This document shows positions 42,198 through 50,471 of a DNA stretch of 64,000 nucleotides, in pieces. The position numbers and the translations under genes are program-made. The first letter of the stretch is position 1, and each line of letters starts with the position of its first letter. Source of the stretch: Hirschia sp964342355 (lineage in GTDB: Bacteria; Pseudomonadota; Alphaproteobacteria; Caulobacterales; Hyphomonadaceae); NCBI GenBank assembly GCA_964342355.1, contig CAYFFG010000013.1:1-64000 (forward strand), given 5' to 3'. Under the pieces are notes generated by a model. That model had not been told where the DNA came from and searched no databases. It saw only the letters and a program-made list of their open reading frames with translations.

Positions 42198-42485
42198 ATG
42201 AGCGTGACTCCCGATGACGTGCGCAAAGTAGCGCGCCTGTCCCGCATCAAAATTACAGAAGACCGTGTCGAGCCAATGACACAGGAGCTTAACGGCATTC
42301 TTGCGTGGATTGAGCAATTGGGCGAAGTCGATGTGGATGGTGTGGAGCCGATGACGAGTGTCGTAGCGGCGGATCTTCCTATGCGTGAAGACGAAGTGAC
42401 TGACGGTAATCGCCAGTCCGACGTTTTGGCGAATGCGCCAAACGCGCAGGACGGGTTTTATGTCGTGCCGAAAGTGGTGGAATAA
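42198..42485 (+). CDS. gatC: Asp-tRNA(Asn)/Glu-tRNA(Gln) amidotransferase subunit C
   Basis: A 95-residue small subunit that stabilises GatA-GatB. The family pattern VTPDDVRKVARLSRIKITEDRVEPMTQELNGILAWIEQLGEVD.DGVEPMTSV and MREDEVTDG is complete. The ATG at 42198 starts MSVTPDD; the upstream extension to 42132 is not family sequence. gatA follows 86 bases later. GatB is ~2.9 kb further away rather than adjacent. Confidence 0.95.
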   Translation: MSVTPDDVRKVARLSRIKITEDRVEPMTQELNGILAWIEQLGEVDVDGVEPMTSVVAADLPMREDEVTDGNRQSDVLANAPNAQDGFYVVPKVVE

Positions 42486-42571
42486 GCCGTAGACCGCGCC
42501 ATTCGAATTGATCATCTGATTTCTAACGCCTCATTTGTTCTGGGGCCGAATAGACAAAAGGAAACGCTTCT

Positions 42572-44050
42572 GTGAGCGACCTGACAAAACTGACATTAGC
42601 TGACGCCGTAGAGGGTCTGAAAAACAAAAGCTTTTCTTCACGAGAAATTACCCAGGCTTTTGTGGACACGATCGAAGCCGGAAACGAGGCGCTGAACGCT
42701 TATGTGCTCACAACTCCGGACAAGGCGCTGGAGATGGCGGATGCAGCCGACAAACGCCTTGCCAAAGGCGAAGGCGGCAAATTGGAAGGTGCGCCAATTG
42801 GCGTGAAGGACCTCTTCTGCACCAAGGGTGTTCGCACGACGGCATGCTCCAACATTCTTGGCGAATTTATTCCGCCTTATGAGTCCACAGTGACCCAGAA
42901 TTTGTGGGATCAAGGTGCGGTTATGTTGGGTAAACTCAACATGGACCAGTTCGCCATGGGCTCGTCTAACGAGACATCTTGTTTTGGCGAAGTGGCCAAC
43001 CCCTGGCGGCGCAAGAATGATGCGAATGTGAAGCTGACGCCTGGCGGATCTTCTGGTGGGTCCGCGTCTGCTGTGGCAGCTGACATGTGTTTGGCGGCGA
43101 CAGCATCTGACACAGGCGGCTCCATCCGCCAGCCTGCAGCTTTTACCGGAACAGTCGGCATCAAACCGACTTACGGCCGCGCCAGCCGCTATGGCATGGT
43201 GGCGTTTGCCTCCTCACTCGATCAGGCCGGACCGATCGCTAAGGATGTGAAAGACGCAGCGCTGATGCTGGAAGTCATGTGTTCAACAGACGAAAAAGAC
43301 TCCACGTCATTGCGCATTGAAACACCAGAATGGAGCAAGTCCATTGATGGTGGCGTTAAGGGCATGAAAATCGGCGTGCCAAAAGAATATCGCGCGGATG
43401 GCATGTCCAAGGAAATTGAAGATCTGTGGGCGCAGGGTGTGAAATGGCTGGAAGCTGCTGGCGCTGAGATTGTGGAAGTTTCGTTGCCGCACACAAAATA
43501 TGCGCTGCCAGCCTATTACATCGTCGCGCCGGCGGAAGCGTCCTCTAACCTCGCACGTTACGACGGCATGCGGTATGGCGTGCGCCAAAAAGGTGAAAAC
43601 CTGACGGACACTTACGAAAGCACCCGCGCAGAAGGCTTTGGACCCGAAGTTCAACGCCGCTTAATGATCGGCGCCTATGTGCTGTCTGCGGGGTACTATG
43701 ACGCGTACTATCTTAAGGCTCAGAAAGTGCGTCAGCGCATTTTGATGGACTTTGAAGAAGCTTTCAAAACGTGTGACGCTTTGCTGGCTCCGACATGTCC
43801 TTCCGCTGCGTTTGGGTATGGCGAAAAGTCTGGCGACCCGGTCGAAATGTATCTCAATGACGTGTTCACAGTAACGGCTAACCTGGCGGGCTTGCCTGCT
43901 ATGAGTTTGCCCGCCGGATTGGATGTGAACGGACTGCCATTGTCGTTGCAGGTTATCGGTAACGCGTTGGATGAAGAGACGTGTTTTAAAACGGCGCGGG
44001 TCATCGAACAGGCTGCCGGATTTAACGCAAAACCTGAGCGTTGGTGGTAG
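42572..44050 (+). CDS. gatA: Asp-tRNA(Asn)/Glu-tRNA(Gln) amidotransferase subunit A
   Basis: A 492-residue amidase that releases ammonia from glutamine for tRNA-dependent amidation. The GGSS amidase signature (LTPGGSSGGSASAVAADMC, ~150-168) holds the cis-Ser/Ser pair; the catalytic Lys is in PIGVKDLFC. Later TYGRASRYGMVAFASSLDQAGP is typical. GTG start at 42572 after AAAGGAAAC. The gap 44051-44307 (257 bases) downstream shows no gene. Confidence 0.95.
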   Translation: MSDLTKLTLADAVEGLKNKSFSSREITQAFVDTIEAGNEALNAYVLTTPDKALEMADAADKRLAKGEGGKLEGAPIGVKDLFCTKGVRTTACSNILGEFIPPYESTVTQNLWDQGAVMLGKLNMDQFAMGSSNETSCFGEVANPWRRKNDANVKLTPGGSSGGSASAVAADMCLAATASDTGGSIRQPAAFTGTVGIKPTYGRASRYGMVAFASSLDQAGPIAKDVKDAALMLEVMCSTDEKDSTSLRIETPEWSKSIDGGVKGMKIGVPKEYRADGMSKEIEDLWAQGVKWLEAAGAEIVEVSLPHTKYALPAYYIVAPAEASSNLARYDGMRYGVRQKGENLTDTYESTRAEGFGPEVQRRLMIGAYVLSAGYYDAYYLKAQKVRQRILMDFEEAFKTCDALLAPTCPSAAFGYGEKSGDPVEMYLNDVFTVTANLAGLPAMSLPAGLDVNGLPLSLQVIGNALDEETCFKTARVIEQAAGFNAKPERWW

Positions 44051-44307
44051 GGGGAAACTTACCGGTCGTGTTCTGGTGTAGGTCCTGGCGGACTTACCTG
44101 TAGTGTTTGGGATGGAGGTGCTGGGTGTGTTTGGCGCCCAAAATCCTTACTTTAAATTCATAAATTCACTTGAAACTTCCCTTTGAACCTGATCACCTGG
44201 GGTTCATGTTGTCTGTGCGTAAATGAATCGGTTGGAAAAGCTGGTCACGTAGGGATCTGTTTATGAACGGGATTTTGGGCCCGTTTGTGTAGAGTAGGGA
44301 GGTGACA

Positions 44308-44616
44308 ATGGTCCTTGTATCATTGTTTTCAGCGGCCCTTTCCGTAGGGGCCCTGGTTGAAGATTTAGAACAGGGCGGCGCAAATCGCGACGCCGCTTTG
44401 ATGCATATCAGTGAAAATGTCGAAACCGTTGCGCAGGGCCATCGTTTCGCGCCGCCGGCCTGGTTTGATTGTGTTTCTGCAGTTCATGAGCGCGGCATTT
44501 TGGAAATGCGCTTGAAACGTATGGCCCAAGATGGCGGTCTTAGCGGTATGGAAGCATCGGGTTTTATTGAGCGTACGCTCACTGAAATCTGCGGCGACGA
44601 ACTGCACGAAAACTAA
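44308..44616 (+). CDS. Hypothetical small protein, possibly exported
   Basis: A 102-residue protein (MVLVSLFSAALSVGALVEDLEQ...) beginning with a hydrophobic stretch (VLVSLFSAALSVGALV) that may be a signal peptide. The ATG at 44308 follows AGGGAGGTGAC; a GTG at 44302 is also in frame. No recognised domain; one pair of Cys (DCVSA, EICGD) could be disulphide bonded. No conserved neighbour on this strand except the following reductase ~240 bases away, across an AT-rich gap. Confidence 0.55.
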   Translation: MVLVSLFSAALSVGALVEDLEQGGANRDAALMHISENVETVAQGHRFAPPAWFDCVSAVHERGILEMRLKRMAQDGGLSGMEASGFIERTLTEICGDELHEN

Positions 44617-44746
44617 CAAAAACACATGGTTTTTGAATTTTGGCACGAGAAAAGACTCTCGTGATAGGCGAATATTGCCAATAATAAATTTCTTCATTCT
44701 TGAAAAAAATAATTAATACAACGCACAAACCGTATATACATTGTGC

Positions 44747-44775
44747 TTGCAATTTTGTCGCTGCTAGCGTATATT
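44747..44775 (+). promoter_or_regulatory. Sigma-70-like promoter for the aldo/keto reductase
   Basis: -35 TTGCAA (44747-44752), 17-bp spacer, -10 TATATT (44770-44775), in an AT-rich stretch ~80 bases before the reductase ATG. Further left, CACGAGA (44644-44650) and TCTCGTG (44657-44663) form a 7-bp inverted repeat without a T-run, a possible operator or hairpin in the leader. Confidence 0.5.
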
Positions 44776-44853
44776 ATATCAGTAGACGGAACAATAAAAT
44801 GCATGGTGCGTTATAGTTGTTCCAAATTCACCCCTTTTGAAGGAGGGACCACA

Positions 44854-45693
44854 ATGCGGTCACTCACAACTGAACATTTCGGTGTGTCCATTCCCCGTCT
44901 GGGCGTTGGCACATGGAGCCTGCGAGGCAAGGACGCGGTTGCGAAAGTAACGGACGCTTTGGCTACCGGCGTTCGTCATATCGACACAGCTCAAGCATAC
45001 GGCAATGAAATAGAGGTAGGACAAGCAATCCGTGAATCTGGCATTGCACGCGATGATTTATTCGTTGCAACCAAGGTTTGGTTAGATGATGTCAGGCCCT
45101 ACGACCTGCTCTGGTCAGTGCGGGAAAGTCTCGATCGGATGCGTCTTAACAAGATCGACATGCTGCTGCTGCACTGGCCACACAAATCCTTCAGCCTTGA
45201 GCGAACAATGGATGCGATGAACGAAGCGCGTTCGCGAGGACTGGTGAAACATTTAGGTGTCGCCAACTTCACGACAGAGCTTTTTCAACAGGCGAGCAAG
45301 CTATCAGAAGCGCCATTGCTGTGTAACGAAGTGGAGCTTCATCCTTTCATTAATCAGGCCTGCGTCATGAAAAATGTGCGTGGCATGGGCGCCGCCGTGA
45401 CGGCGTATGCGCCTCTGGCAAGCGGATTGGCGCACGAAAATGCCGAGATTGTCGCCATGGCGGAAAAGCTAGGCGTTACAACAGGCTGGCTGGTGCTTAA
45501 ATGGCTTCTGGATCATGACGGCGTCATCGTGTTGCCGCGTCCGTCGGACAAGTTCAGTTTTTCTGAACTGGATCGCTTTGACGGTGTTGAGCTTCCACAG
45601 GAAGTCGTGGATCGGCTGAACGCTATGCGCAGCCAGAATATGCGGATATTTAATCCGTCTTATGCGCCAGTTTGGGACAAGATAGCGGCGTAG
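44854..45693 (+). CDS. Aldo/keto reductase
   Basis: A 279-residue NADPH-dependent reductase of the AKR (beta8-alpha8) family. Catalytic tetrad: Asp and Tyr in IDTAQAYGNE, Lys in VATKVW, His in LLHWP. The cofactor end is VLPRPSDKFSFSE (family: IP.....). The ATG at 44854 (MRSLTTEHFG) has an AAGGAGGG and is well supported; the longer frame to 44743 is not. Related to the 2,5-diketo-gluconate reductase branch; substrate unknown. Ends at a hairpin. Confidence 0.92.
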   Translation: MRSLTTEHFGVSIPRLGVGTWSLRGKDAVAKVTDALATGVRHIDTAQAYGNEIEVGQAIRESGIARDDLFVATKVWLDDVRPYDLLWSVRESLDRMRLNKIDMLLLHWPHKSFSLERTMDAMNEARSRGLVKHLGVANFTTELFQQASKLSEAPLLCNEVELHPFINQACVMKNVRGMGAAVTAYAPLASGLAHENAEIVAMAEKLGVTTGWLVLKWLLDHDGVIVLPRPSDKFSFSELDRFDGVELPQEVVDRLNAMRSQNMRIFNPSYAPVWDKIAA

Positions 45694-45694
45694 T

Positions 45695-45732
45695 CCAAGA
45701 TACCTCCCAATGCTGACTTTGGGAGGTATTTT
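45695..45732. terminator. Terminator hairpin after the reductase (copy 1 of a repeat)
   Basis: ATACCTCCCAA (45700-45710) and the reverse arm TTGGGAGGTAT (45719-45729) form an 11-bp GC-rich stem with TTTT after it; the loop holds TGCTGACT. A degenerate copy is at 46124-46160. Confidence 0.75.
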
Positions 45733-45835
45733 GCAATTGGTTGCCTTCGAAGACTTTGAGACGGTGTGGCGTTTACCATAAAAGTAAACAATATCTTACA
45801 GCATCTGTTAAACCTGCGATGCGATAGTGTGAGGC

Positions 45836-46057
45836 ATGACAGCTATATCATCCGCCTTGACGGGCGTGGCCAACGCCACTGCCATTTTCAACCGCACCAG
45901 TCACACGCTGGCCACTTCGTTCCAGCCTGGTGGGAAAGGTGATCCCGTTGCGGCTGTGGTTGAACAGAAACAAGCGCAGCACAGTTTCAACGCCAATCTG
46001 GTCACGCTGAAAACTGCGCACGATTTGGAAGATCGCTTGCTCGATATCCTGGTCTAG
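45836..46057 (+). CDS. Miniature flagellar rod/hook-like protein
   Basis: A 73-residue protein that looks like the N- and C-terminal helices of flagellar axial proteins joined without a central domain. The start ISSALTGVANATAIFNRTSHTLA resembles Flg_bb_rod (alternating aliphatic residues, pattern ...aL.ga...n.ts..LA). The end EQKQAQHSFNANLVTLKTAHDLEDRLLDIL matches the rod C-terminal helix pattern (Q.aF.aN..vlkTa.el...LLdi). No flagellar genes are nearby. Assembly into the filament axis or a chaperone-like role is unproven. ATG at 45836. Upstream, GTTTAC...GTAAAC (45771-45789) is a possible operator. Confidence 0.6.
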   Translation: MTAISSALTGVANATAIFNRTSHTLATSFQPGGKGDPVAAVVEQKQAQHSFNANLVTLKTAHDLEDRLLDILV

Positions 46058-46123
46058 TCACTTCCGTTCGGGTTCGATCTGATTTTCTTTACGCGGTACC
46101 GTGAGGCGCGCTTGCGGCGTATT

Positions 46124-46160
46124 CCAAGATAATTCCTGACGCTGACTTGGGAGGTATCTT
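46124..46160. repeat. Degenerate copy 2 of the reductase terminator hairpin
   Basis: CCAAGATAATTCCTGACGCTGACT... to GGGAGGTATCTT matches copy 1 at 45695-45732 (shared CCAAGATA, GCTGACTT and GGGAGGTAT) with a few changed stem bases that weaken it. The two copies bracket the 73-residue rod-like gene, pointing to a local duplication or transposition. Confidence 0.6.
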
Positions 46161-46224
46161 AAAATCAGTCATAGTCGCACTTGTTCAGGAAGCTGATTCC
46201 ATATTCAATGACAGGTGCGATACG

Positions 46225-46839
46225 ATGAACGATTTTCAAACCGAGCAGGAAGAATTCTGGGCCGGCGAATTCGGTGACGACTATATCGATCGCAATAATG
46301 ACGAACGCATCCTGGCCGGGAATGTGCGCTTGTTCTCAAACATTTTTCGCCCGACAGTTGGCGTTGAATCCGTCATTGAGCTGGGTTGCAATATTGGGCT
46401 CAATCTTGAAGCGATCAAAACGGTCAGCCCCAGCGCGAAACTGACGGGTGTTGAGATCAATAAGCGCGCCGCAGACATGGCGCGTAAAAAGAACATCGGC
46501 GACATTCGCGACGGGTCAATCCTTGAGCCGTTGGACCTTCCTAAAGCGGACCTGACTTTCACCAAGACAGTCTTGATCCACATTAATCCGGACATGCTCG
46601 ATAAGGTGTATGAAAACCTGGTTCAGCTCTCTAACCGCTATGTGCTGGTGGTGGAGTATTATAACCCTGCGCCAGTGACGATAAATTATCGTGGAAACAC
46701 CGAACGCCTCTTTAAGCGTGACTTTGCGGGCGAACTCATGGATCGCCACGGCTTGAAGCTCGTGGACTATGGATTTTCCTATCACCGGGACAAATTCTTC
46801 CCGCAGGATGACATGACCTGGTTCCTGATGGAGAAATAG
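46225..46839 (+). CDS. SAM-dependent methyltransferase, pseudaminic-acid-associated type
   Basis: A 204-residue class I methyltransferase: motif I ELGCNIGLNLEAI, motif II GVEINKRAADMARK, and TFTKTVLIHINPDML. The NDFQTEQEEFWAGEFGDDYIDRN start and VVEYYNP / YRGNTERLFKRDFAGELMD segments match the family annotated as pseudaminic-acid biosynthesis-associated methylase. No pseudaminic biosynthesis genes are in the window, so the assignment to a glycan is inferred. The ATG at 46225 starts MNDFQTEQE; the frame to 46147 runs through the repeat and is not used. Confidence 0.78.
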   Translation: MNDFQTEQEEFWAGEFGDDYIDRNNDERILAGNVRLFSNIFRPTVGVESVIELGCNIGLNLEAIKTVSPSAKLTGVEINKRAADMARKKNIGDIRDGSILEPLDLPKADLTFTKTVLIHINPDMLDKVYENLVQLSNRYVLVVEYYNPAPVTINYRGNTERLFKRDFAGELMDRHGLKLVDYGFSYHRDKFFPQDDMTWFLMEK

Positions 46840-46959
46840 GGTCAAAAAACAGCCGAAGACGGATTGAAATTCTTCGCGCCATCGGGTCAAACAGAACCTT
46901 ATCGCCTTGCTTTTGGTTAAGCGAGCGCATCTTCAATTCAAACTGGATCGCGTAAACGC

Positions 46960-48480
46960 ATGTCGGACAGAAAAGCTTATCGTATTCCTGGCGCAACCGG
47001 GGACTGGGAAGTTGTCATGGGCCTGGAGGTTCACGCCCAGGTGACATCAAAGTCCAAGCTGTTTTCTGGCGCATCGACTGAATTTGGAGCTGACCCAAAC
47101 TGCAATGTGTCTCTCGTGGACGCAGCGATGCCGGGCATGTTGCCGGTCATCAATAAATATTGTGTCGAGCAGGCGGTAAAGACCGGGCTGGGGCTGAACG
47201 CCCACATCCATCTTTATTCACGGTTTGACCGTAAGAATTATTTCTATCCGGACCTGCCGCAGGGCTATCAGATTTCCCAGTTTGCTCACCCGATTGTCGG
47301 TGAGGGCGAAATCGAAGTGGAAATGGAAGACGGAACATCTTTCGTGGTCGGGATTGAGCGTCTGCACCTTGAACAGGACGCGGGTAAATCTATCCACGAT
47401 CTTGACCCTAACGCGACATATGTGGACCTGAACCGGTCTGGCGTGGCGTTGATGGAAATCGTATCCAAGCCGCACATCCGCAGCCCGAAAGAAGCTGCTG
47501 CTTATGTGAAAAAGCTCCGCTCAATTGTTGTAGCCCTAGGCACATGTGATGGCGAAATGGCGCAGGGGTCTTTGCGCGCCGACGTCAACGTCTCCGTCTG
47601 CCGTCCGGGTGACTATGAGAACTTCATGGAAAGCGGAGACTTTTCACACCTTGGCACGCGCTGTGAGATTAAGAACGTCAACTCGTTCCGCTTCATCGAA
47701 CAGGCTGCTGAATACGAAGCGCGTCGTCAGATTGAAATTTTGGAAGATGGCGGCGTGATCGACCAGGAAACACGCCTGTTTAATGCCGACACTGGCGTCA
47801 CGCGGTCCATGCGCTCTAAGGAAGATGCGCACGATTATCGCTATTTCCCGGACCCTGACCTTTTGCCATTGCATCTGGAACAGGCGTGGGTGGATGACAT
47901 CCGCAAGAATTTGCCGGAATTGCCCGACCAGAAAAAGGCGCGCTTTGTCTCAGAGTATGGATTGAAGCCATATGATGCTGGCGTGTTGGCGACAGAGGCA
48001 GCAAATGCCGCCTTCTTTGAAGAAGTCGCTAAAGGGCGTGACGCAAAAATGGCGGCGAACTGGGTGACGCAGGAATTGTTTGGTTATCTCAACAAGCATG
48101 ACCTTGGACTCAAAGACAGCCCGGTTTCAGCTAAGCAGTTAGGCGGATTGATCGACCTCATCTCTGACGGAACCATTTCAGGCAAGATCGCTAAAGATGT
48201 GTTTGCCAAACTGATCGAAGAAGAGGGCGCTGACCCTGCAGCAATCGTTGAACGCGATGGTTTGAAGCAGGTGACGGACACCGGCGCGATTGAAAAGGTT
48301 GTAGACGACATCATCGCCAACAACCCTGAACAGGTTGAACAGGTCAAAGCGCAGGCGGCTGAAGGTCACAAAAAGCCAAAGGCGCTCGGCTGGTTTGTCG
48401 GCCAGGCAATGAAAGCCTCTGGCGGTAAAGCCAACCCACAGGCGCTGAACCAGATCCTGAAAGACAAGCTTGGGCTTTAG
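46960..48480 (+). CDS. gatB: Asp-tRNA(Asn)/Glu-tRNA(Gln) amidotransferase subunit B
   Basis: A 506-residue subunit that recognises and phosphorylates misacylated Asp-tRNA(Asn) or Glu-tRNA(Gln). Typical start WEVVMGLEVHAQV (metal-binding Glu/His), then DLPQGYQISQFAHPI, RLHLEQDAGKS, DLNRSGVALMEIVS, MRSKEDAHDYRYFPDPDLLP (signature). C-terminal YqeY-like tRNA-binding tail (~360-506). Separated from gatCA by the aldo/keto reductase cluster. Ends with a 4-base overlap with the convergent DUF1330 gene. Confidence 0.96.
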   Translation: MSDRKAYRIPGATGDWEVVMGLEVHAQVTSKSKLFSGASTEFGADPNCNVSLVDAAMPGMLPVINKYCVEQAVKTGLGLNAHIHLYSRFDRKNYFYPDLPQGYQISQFAHPIVGEGEIEVEMEDGTSFVVGIERLHLEQDAGKSIHDLDPNATYVDLNRSGVALMEIVSKPHIRSPKEAAAYVKKLRSIVVALGTCDGEMAQGSLRADVNVSVCRPGDYENFMESGDFSHLGTRCEIKNVNSFRFIEQAAEYEARRQIEILEDGGVIDQETRLFNADTGVTRSMRSKEDAHDYRYFPDPDLLPLHLEQAWVDDIRKNLPELPDQKKARFVSEYGLKPYDAGVLATEAANAAFFEEVAKGRDAKMAANWVTQELFGYLNKHDLGLKDSPVSAKQLGGLIDLISDGTISGKIAKDVFAKLIEEEGADPAAIVERDGLKQVTDTGAIEKVVDDIIANNPEQVEQVKAQAAEGHKKPKALGWFVGQAMKASGGKANPQALNQILKDKLGL

Positions 48481-48932
48481 GTTGTTGGCTGGAACGCCAA
48501 CACCAAAGAATGCTTCACGCCGGAGTACCGGCTCTGGTGCGCCGTGATGTAGGTTGGATCCAGCCACATCTGGGCAAGTGCGTCTGCGCTGGGATAGCGC
48601 GAAAGCACAGCCATGTCCCAGTTTGCTTGAGGGGCTGTGCCAAAGCTATGATGGACGGGGCCAGCATAAATGCTTGTCGCGCCAACTTTTAAAAACACGG
48701 TTCCAATTCCGCGAACATATTTCTGATAGGCCTTAGCGCCAGAGATAAGACCATCCTCAGTTTCGACGTGCTGTTCAAAACTGAGAAGGTTCAGGATATC
48801 GACCGGGCCAGTCATTGAAAAAATTGCACGCCAATCAGATTGCGTCGGGGAAAGACCGCCTTCACCGTGCACTGTGATCAGTCGATTAATTGTATCATCT
48901 GTGTTCAAACGCGTTGCTCCCACTTTGTTCAT
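48477..48932 (-). CDS. DUF1330-like protein
   Basis: A 151-residue protein with a ferredoxin-like alpha/beta pattern of DUF1330 (GPVDILNLLSFE, AYQKYVRGIG..FLKVGATSIYAGPV, WDMAVLSRYPSADALAQMWLDPTYITAHQSRYSGVKHSLVLAF). The ATG overlaps the TGA of the phosphatase-like gene (ATGA), so it is translated after it. Role unknown; the family folds like dimeric alpha/beta barrel monooxygenases. Confidence 0.8.
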   Translation of the reverse strand: MNKVGATRLNTDDTINRLITVHGEGGLSPTQSDWRAIFSMTGPVDILNLLSFEQHVETEDGLISGAKAYQKYVRGIGTVFLKVGATSIYAGPVHHSFGTAPQANWDMAVLSRYPSADALAQMWLDPTYITAHQSRYSGVKHSLVLAFQPTT

Positions 48933-49279
48933 TGTAGGTGGTGTTCGATCAGTGGTGCGGCTTTCATCTCAAAGAGATGGATAAGTTCCGGGTCCATTGG
49001 CTGATAATCATCCGGGATATCCAGAACATAGATAGCCTTGTGCGAGACTGATTGACGAAAATCCGCCAGCAGGCGCTGTTTGTGTTTGTCCTCCATGCAG
49101 AAGATCACATCCGCCCAATGAATGTCTTCCATGCTGATATGACGTCGCGCGGAGCGTGCCGTACCGGCCGAACGCGTGGTGATCCCAGGCAAGTCAGCAA
49201 AGACTTTTTCACCCGTCGGACTGCGCCACTGGTTCTTTGAGCAGACAAAGAGAATGTTCAATGGCTCGATATCCGCCAT
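48929..49279 (-). CDS. Low-molecular-weight protein tyrosine phosphatase-like protein
   Basis: A 116-residue protein starting MADIEPLNILFVCSKNQWRS; the P-loop C-x5-R (C13-SKNQW-R19-S) is the LMW-PTP active site, though the middle is longer than in classical LMW-PTP (which has C-x5-R-S with CTGN). WADVIFCMEDKHKQRL and LDIPDDYQPMDPEL carry the following helix and the DD-like acid. Alternative 5' extension to 49480 is disfavoured because the P-loop would lie far inside. Known as a small PTP family; activity not verified. It co-translates with DUF1330. Confidence 0.75.
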   Translation of the reverse strand: MADIEPLNILFVCSKNQWRSPTGEKVFADLPGITTRSAGTARSARRHISMEDIHWADVIFCMEDKHKQRLLADFRQSVSHKAIYVLDIPDDYQPMDPELIHLFEMKAAPLIEHHLQ

Positions 49280-49663
49280 GAGTTTCTTCCATTCCTTGGG
49301 TGGCCAGATCAGTCCGATCTGTTGGGCGCGCTTAAGTTTGTTCCTGCGCCAGTACATCTCATACCAGCGTTTGGGGCGTAATCCGTGCCAATCATTTTTA
49401 ATGTCAGCCGTTTTCTGGCTTAGGCGCGTGGCGCACCTTTTCCGTGATCGCCGCCAGGCGCGACCTCTGTCGTGTGACATAAATCCTGTCCTCTTGTGTT
49501 GTCATCGTCAGCAACCGCGGCAACACGAAAGAGGGTGCGTCCCATTTGGGCGCGAAGGACTTTTAGATTTTGAATGTGGCGAACATTTGAACAAAAGAAA
49601 AAAGCCCGCCTTCTATATGAAAGGCGGGCATGGGTGATTTTAACCGCAGTGAGAAGCTTTTTG
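49280..49663. other. 384-base region without a confident gene
   Basis: Between the phosphatase-like gene and the RcnB-like gene. It contains the leftward transcription terminator of the RcnB-like gene near its right end and a possible Trp/Arg-rich upstream in-frame extension (49280-49480) of the phosphatase gene without an obvious ribosome site. No tRNA or other RNA is recognised. Confidence 0.5.
49600..49629 (-). terminator. Terminator of the RcnB-like gene
   Basis: On the minus strand GCCCGCCTT (49629-49621) pairs with AAGGCGGGC (49612-49604), loop of eight, followed by TTTTTTCTTTT. It is 35 bases past the stop of the RcnB-like gene. Confidence 0.85.
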
Positions 49664-50281
49664 TTACCAACGACGCGGGCGACGGTGGTGATGGTGATCA
49701 TCATTCAGATCATTTGCGATAATGCCGACAACGAGGCCGATGATTGCGCCTGTTGCGACTGAAGTAAGAATTGCATCGCCTGAATCATGGTCACGCACCC
49801 AGTGGTGGCCGTGTGGCGGGCGACGCAGGCCATACCGGTTATAATCGTTTATGATGATTGTGCGCTGGTGCCGGTGATAGCGTCCGCCGACATGATAGCG
49901 CGCGCCAGGGTGACGAGATGAATAGTAGCGGTAATTGTCCCTTACGCCCCACTCGTTGATGAAATCATGGTCGTAGTGGCGGCTGTTGGTCCAATTGTAA
50001 TCGCGTCGGTTGTGACGATTATAATTGCGGTCAGCGTTGGACCATTGGCGGTGATAGTAATAGTCGCCATTGCGCCGGTTGTGATCATTATCGCGACGGT
50101 CGTGATGGCCTCTGTCATGGTGGTCCCTGTCGCGGTGATAGCCGCGATGATCACGATCATGCCGGTCATTGTCGTGACGGCCGCCATATAGTTGCGGATC
50201 AGCAAAAGCGGGCGCTGGAGCCATCGCCGCGACAATCGCCGCAGCTGTCAGCGCGGAAACGAAAGATTTAATGCGGTGCAT
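49664..50281 (-). CDS. RcnB-like His/Arg/Asp-rich periplasmic protein
   Basis: A 205-residue protein: signal peptide (MHRIKSFVSALTAAAIVAAM...AFA-DP), then ~75 residues very rich in His, Asp, Arg and Tyr (YGGRHDNDRHDRDHRGYHRD), and RPPHGHHWVRDHDSGDAILTS, the RcnB-type strand with a C-terminal hydrophobic Gly-rich stretch (ATGAIIGLVVGIIAND). RcnB proteins modulate Ni/Co homeostasis in the periplasm. The low-complexity region could bind metals or nucleic acids. It is a single gene with a strong terminator. Confidence 0.75.
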   Translation of the reverse strand: MHRIKSFVSALTAAAIVAAMAPAPAFADPQLYGGRHDNDRHDRDHRGYHRDRDHHDRGHHDRRDNDHNRRNGDYYYHRQWSNADRNYNRHNRRDYNWTNSRHYDHDFINEWGVRDNYRYYSSRHPGARYHVGGRYHRHQRTIIINDYNRYGLRRPPHGHHWVRDHDSGDAILTSVATGAIIGLVVGIIANDLNDDHHHHRRPRRW

Positions 50282-50471
50282 ATGTCTAATCTCCTTAAGT
50301 GCTGATCACGTTCGCAACTGATACAAGTTGGCTGTATCGCTAAGGTTTGTTCTCATCCTGCATAGAAAATGCCGGTTTGCACATGAATGACGAATGAATG
50401 TCTTACTTATGCCTTTTTGATAGTGGTGGGCCCGCAGTTTGCTGTAAGCGTAACAAGTGTTTTCAAACGTT

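Noticed and set aside
44051..44307. A gene or RNA in the gap after gatA
   Set aside because: No open frame with a plausible start and no stable structure beyond a 6-bp AACGGG/CCCGTT hairpin (44266-44285).
49280..49480. 67-residue N-terminal extension of the phosphatase-like protein
   Set aside because: It would place the C-x5-R loop at residue ~80; the family starts a few residues before the first strand. No good ribosome site upstream.
49664..50281. Antisense Val/Ile-rich membrane-like frame opposite the RcnB-like gene
   Set aside because: The apparent membrane protein is produced by reading the His/Arg/Asp repeat codons on the other strand; the sense protein has a proper signal peptide and terminator.
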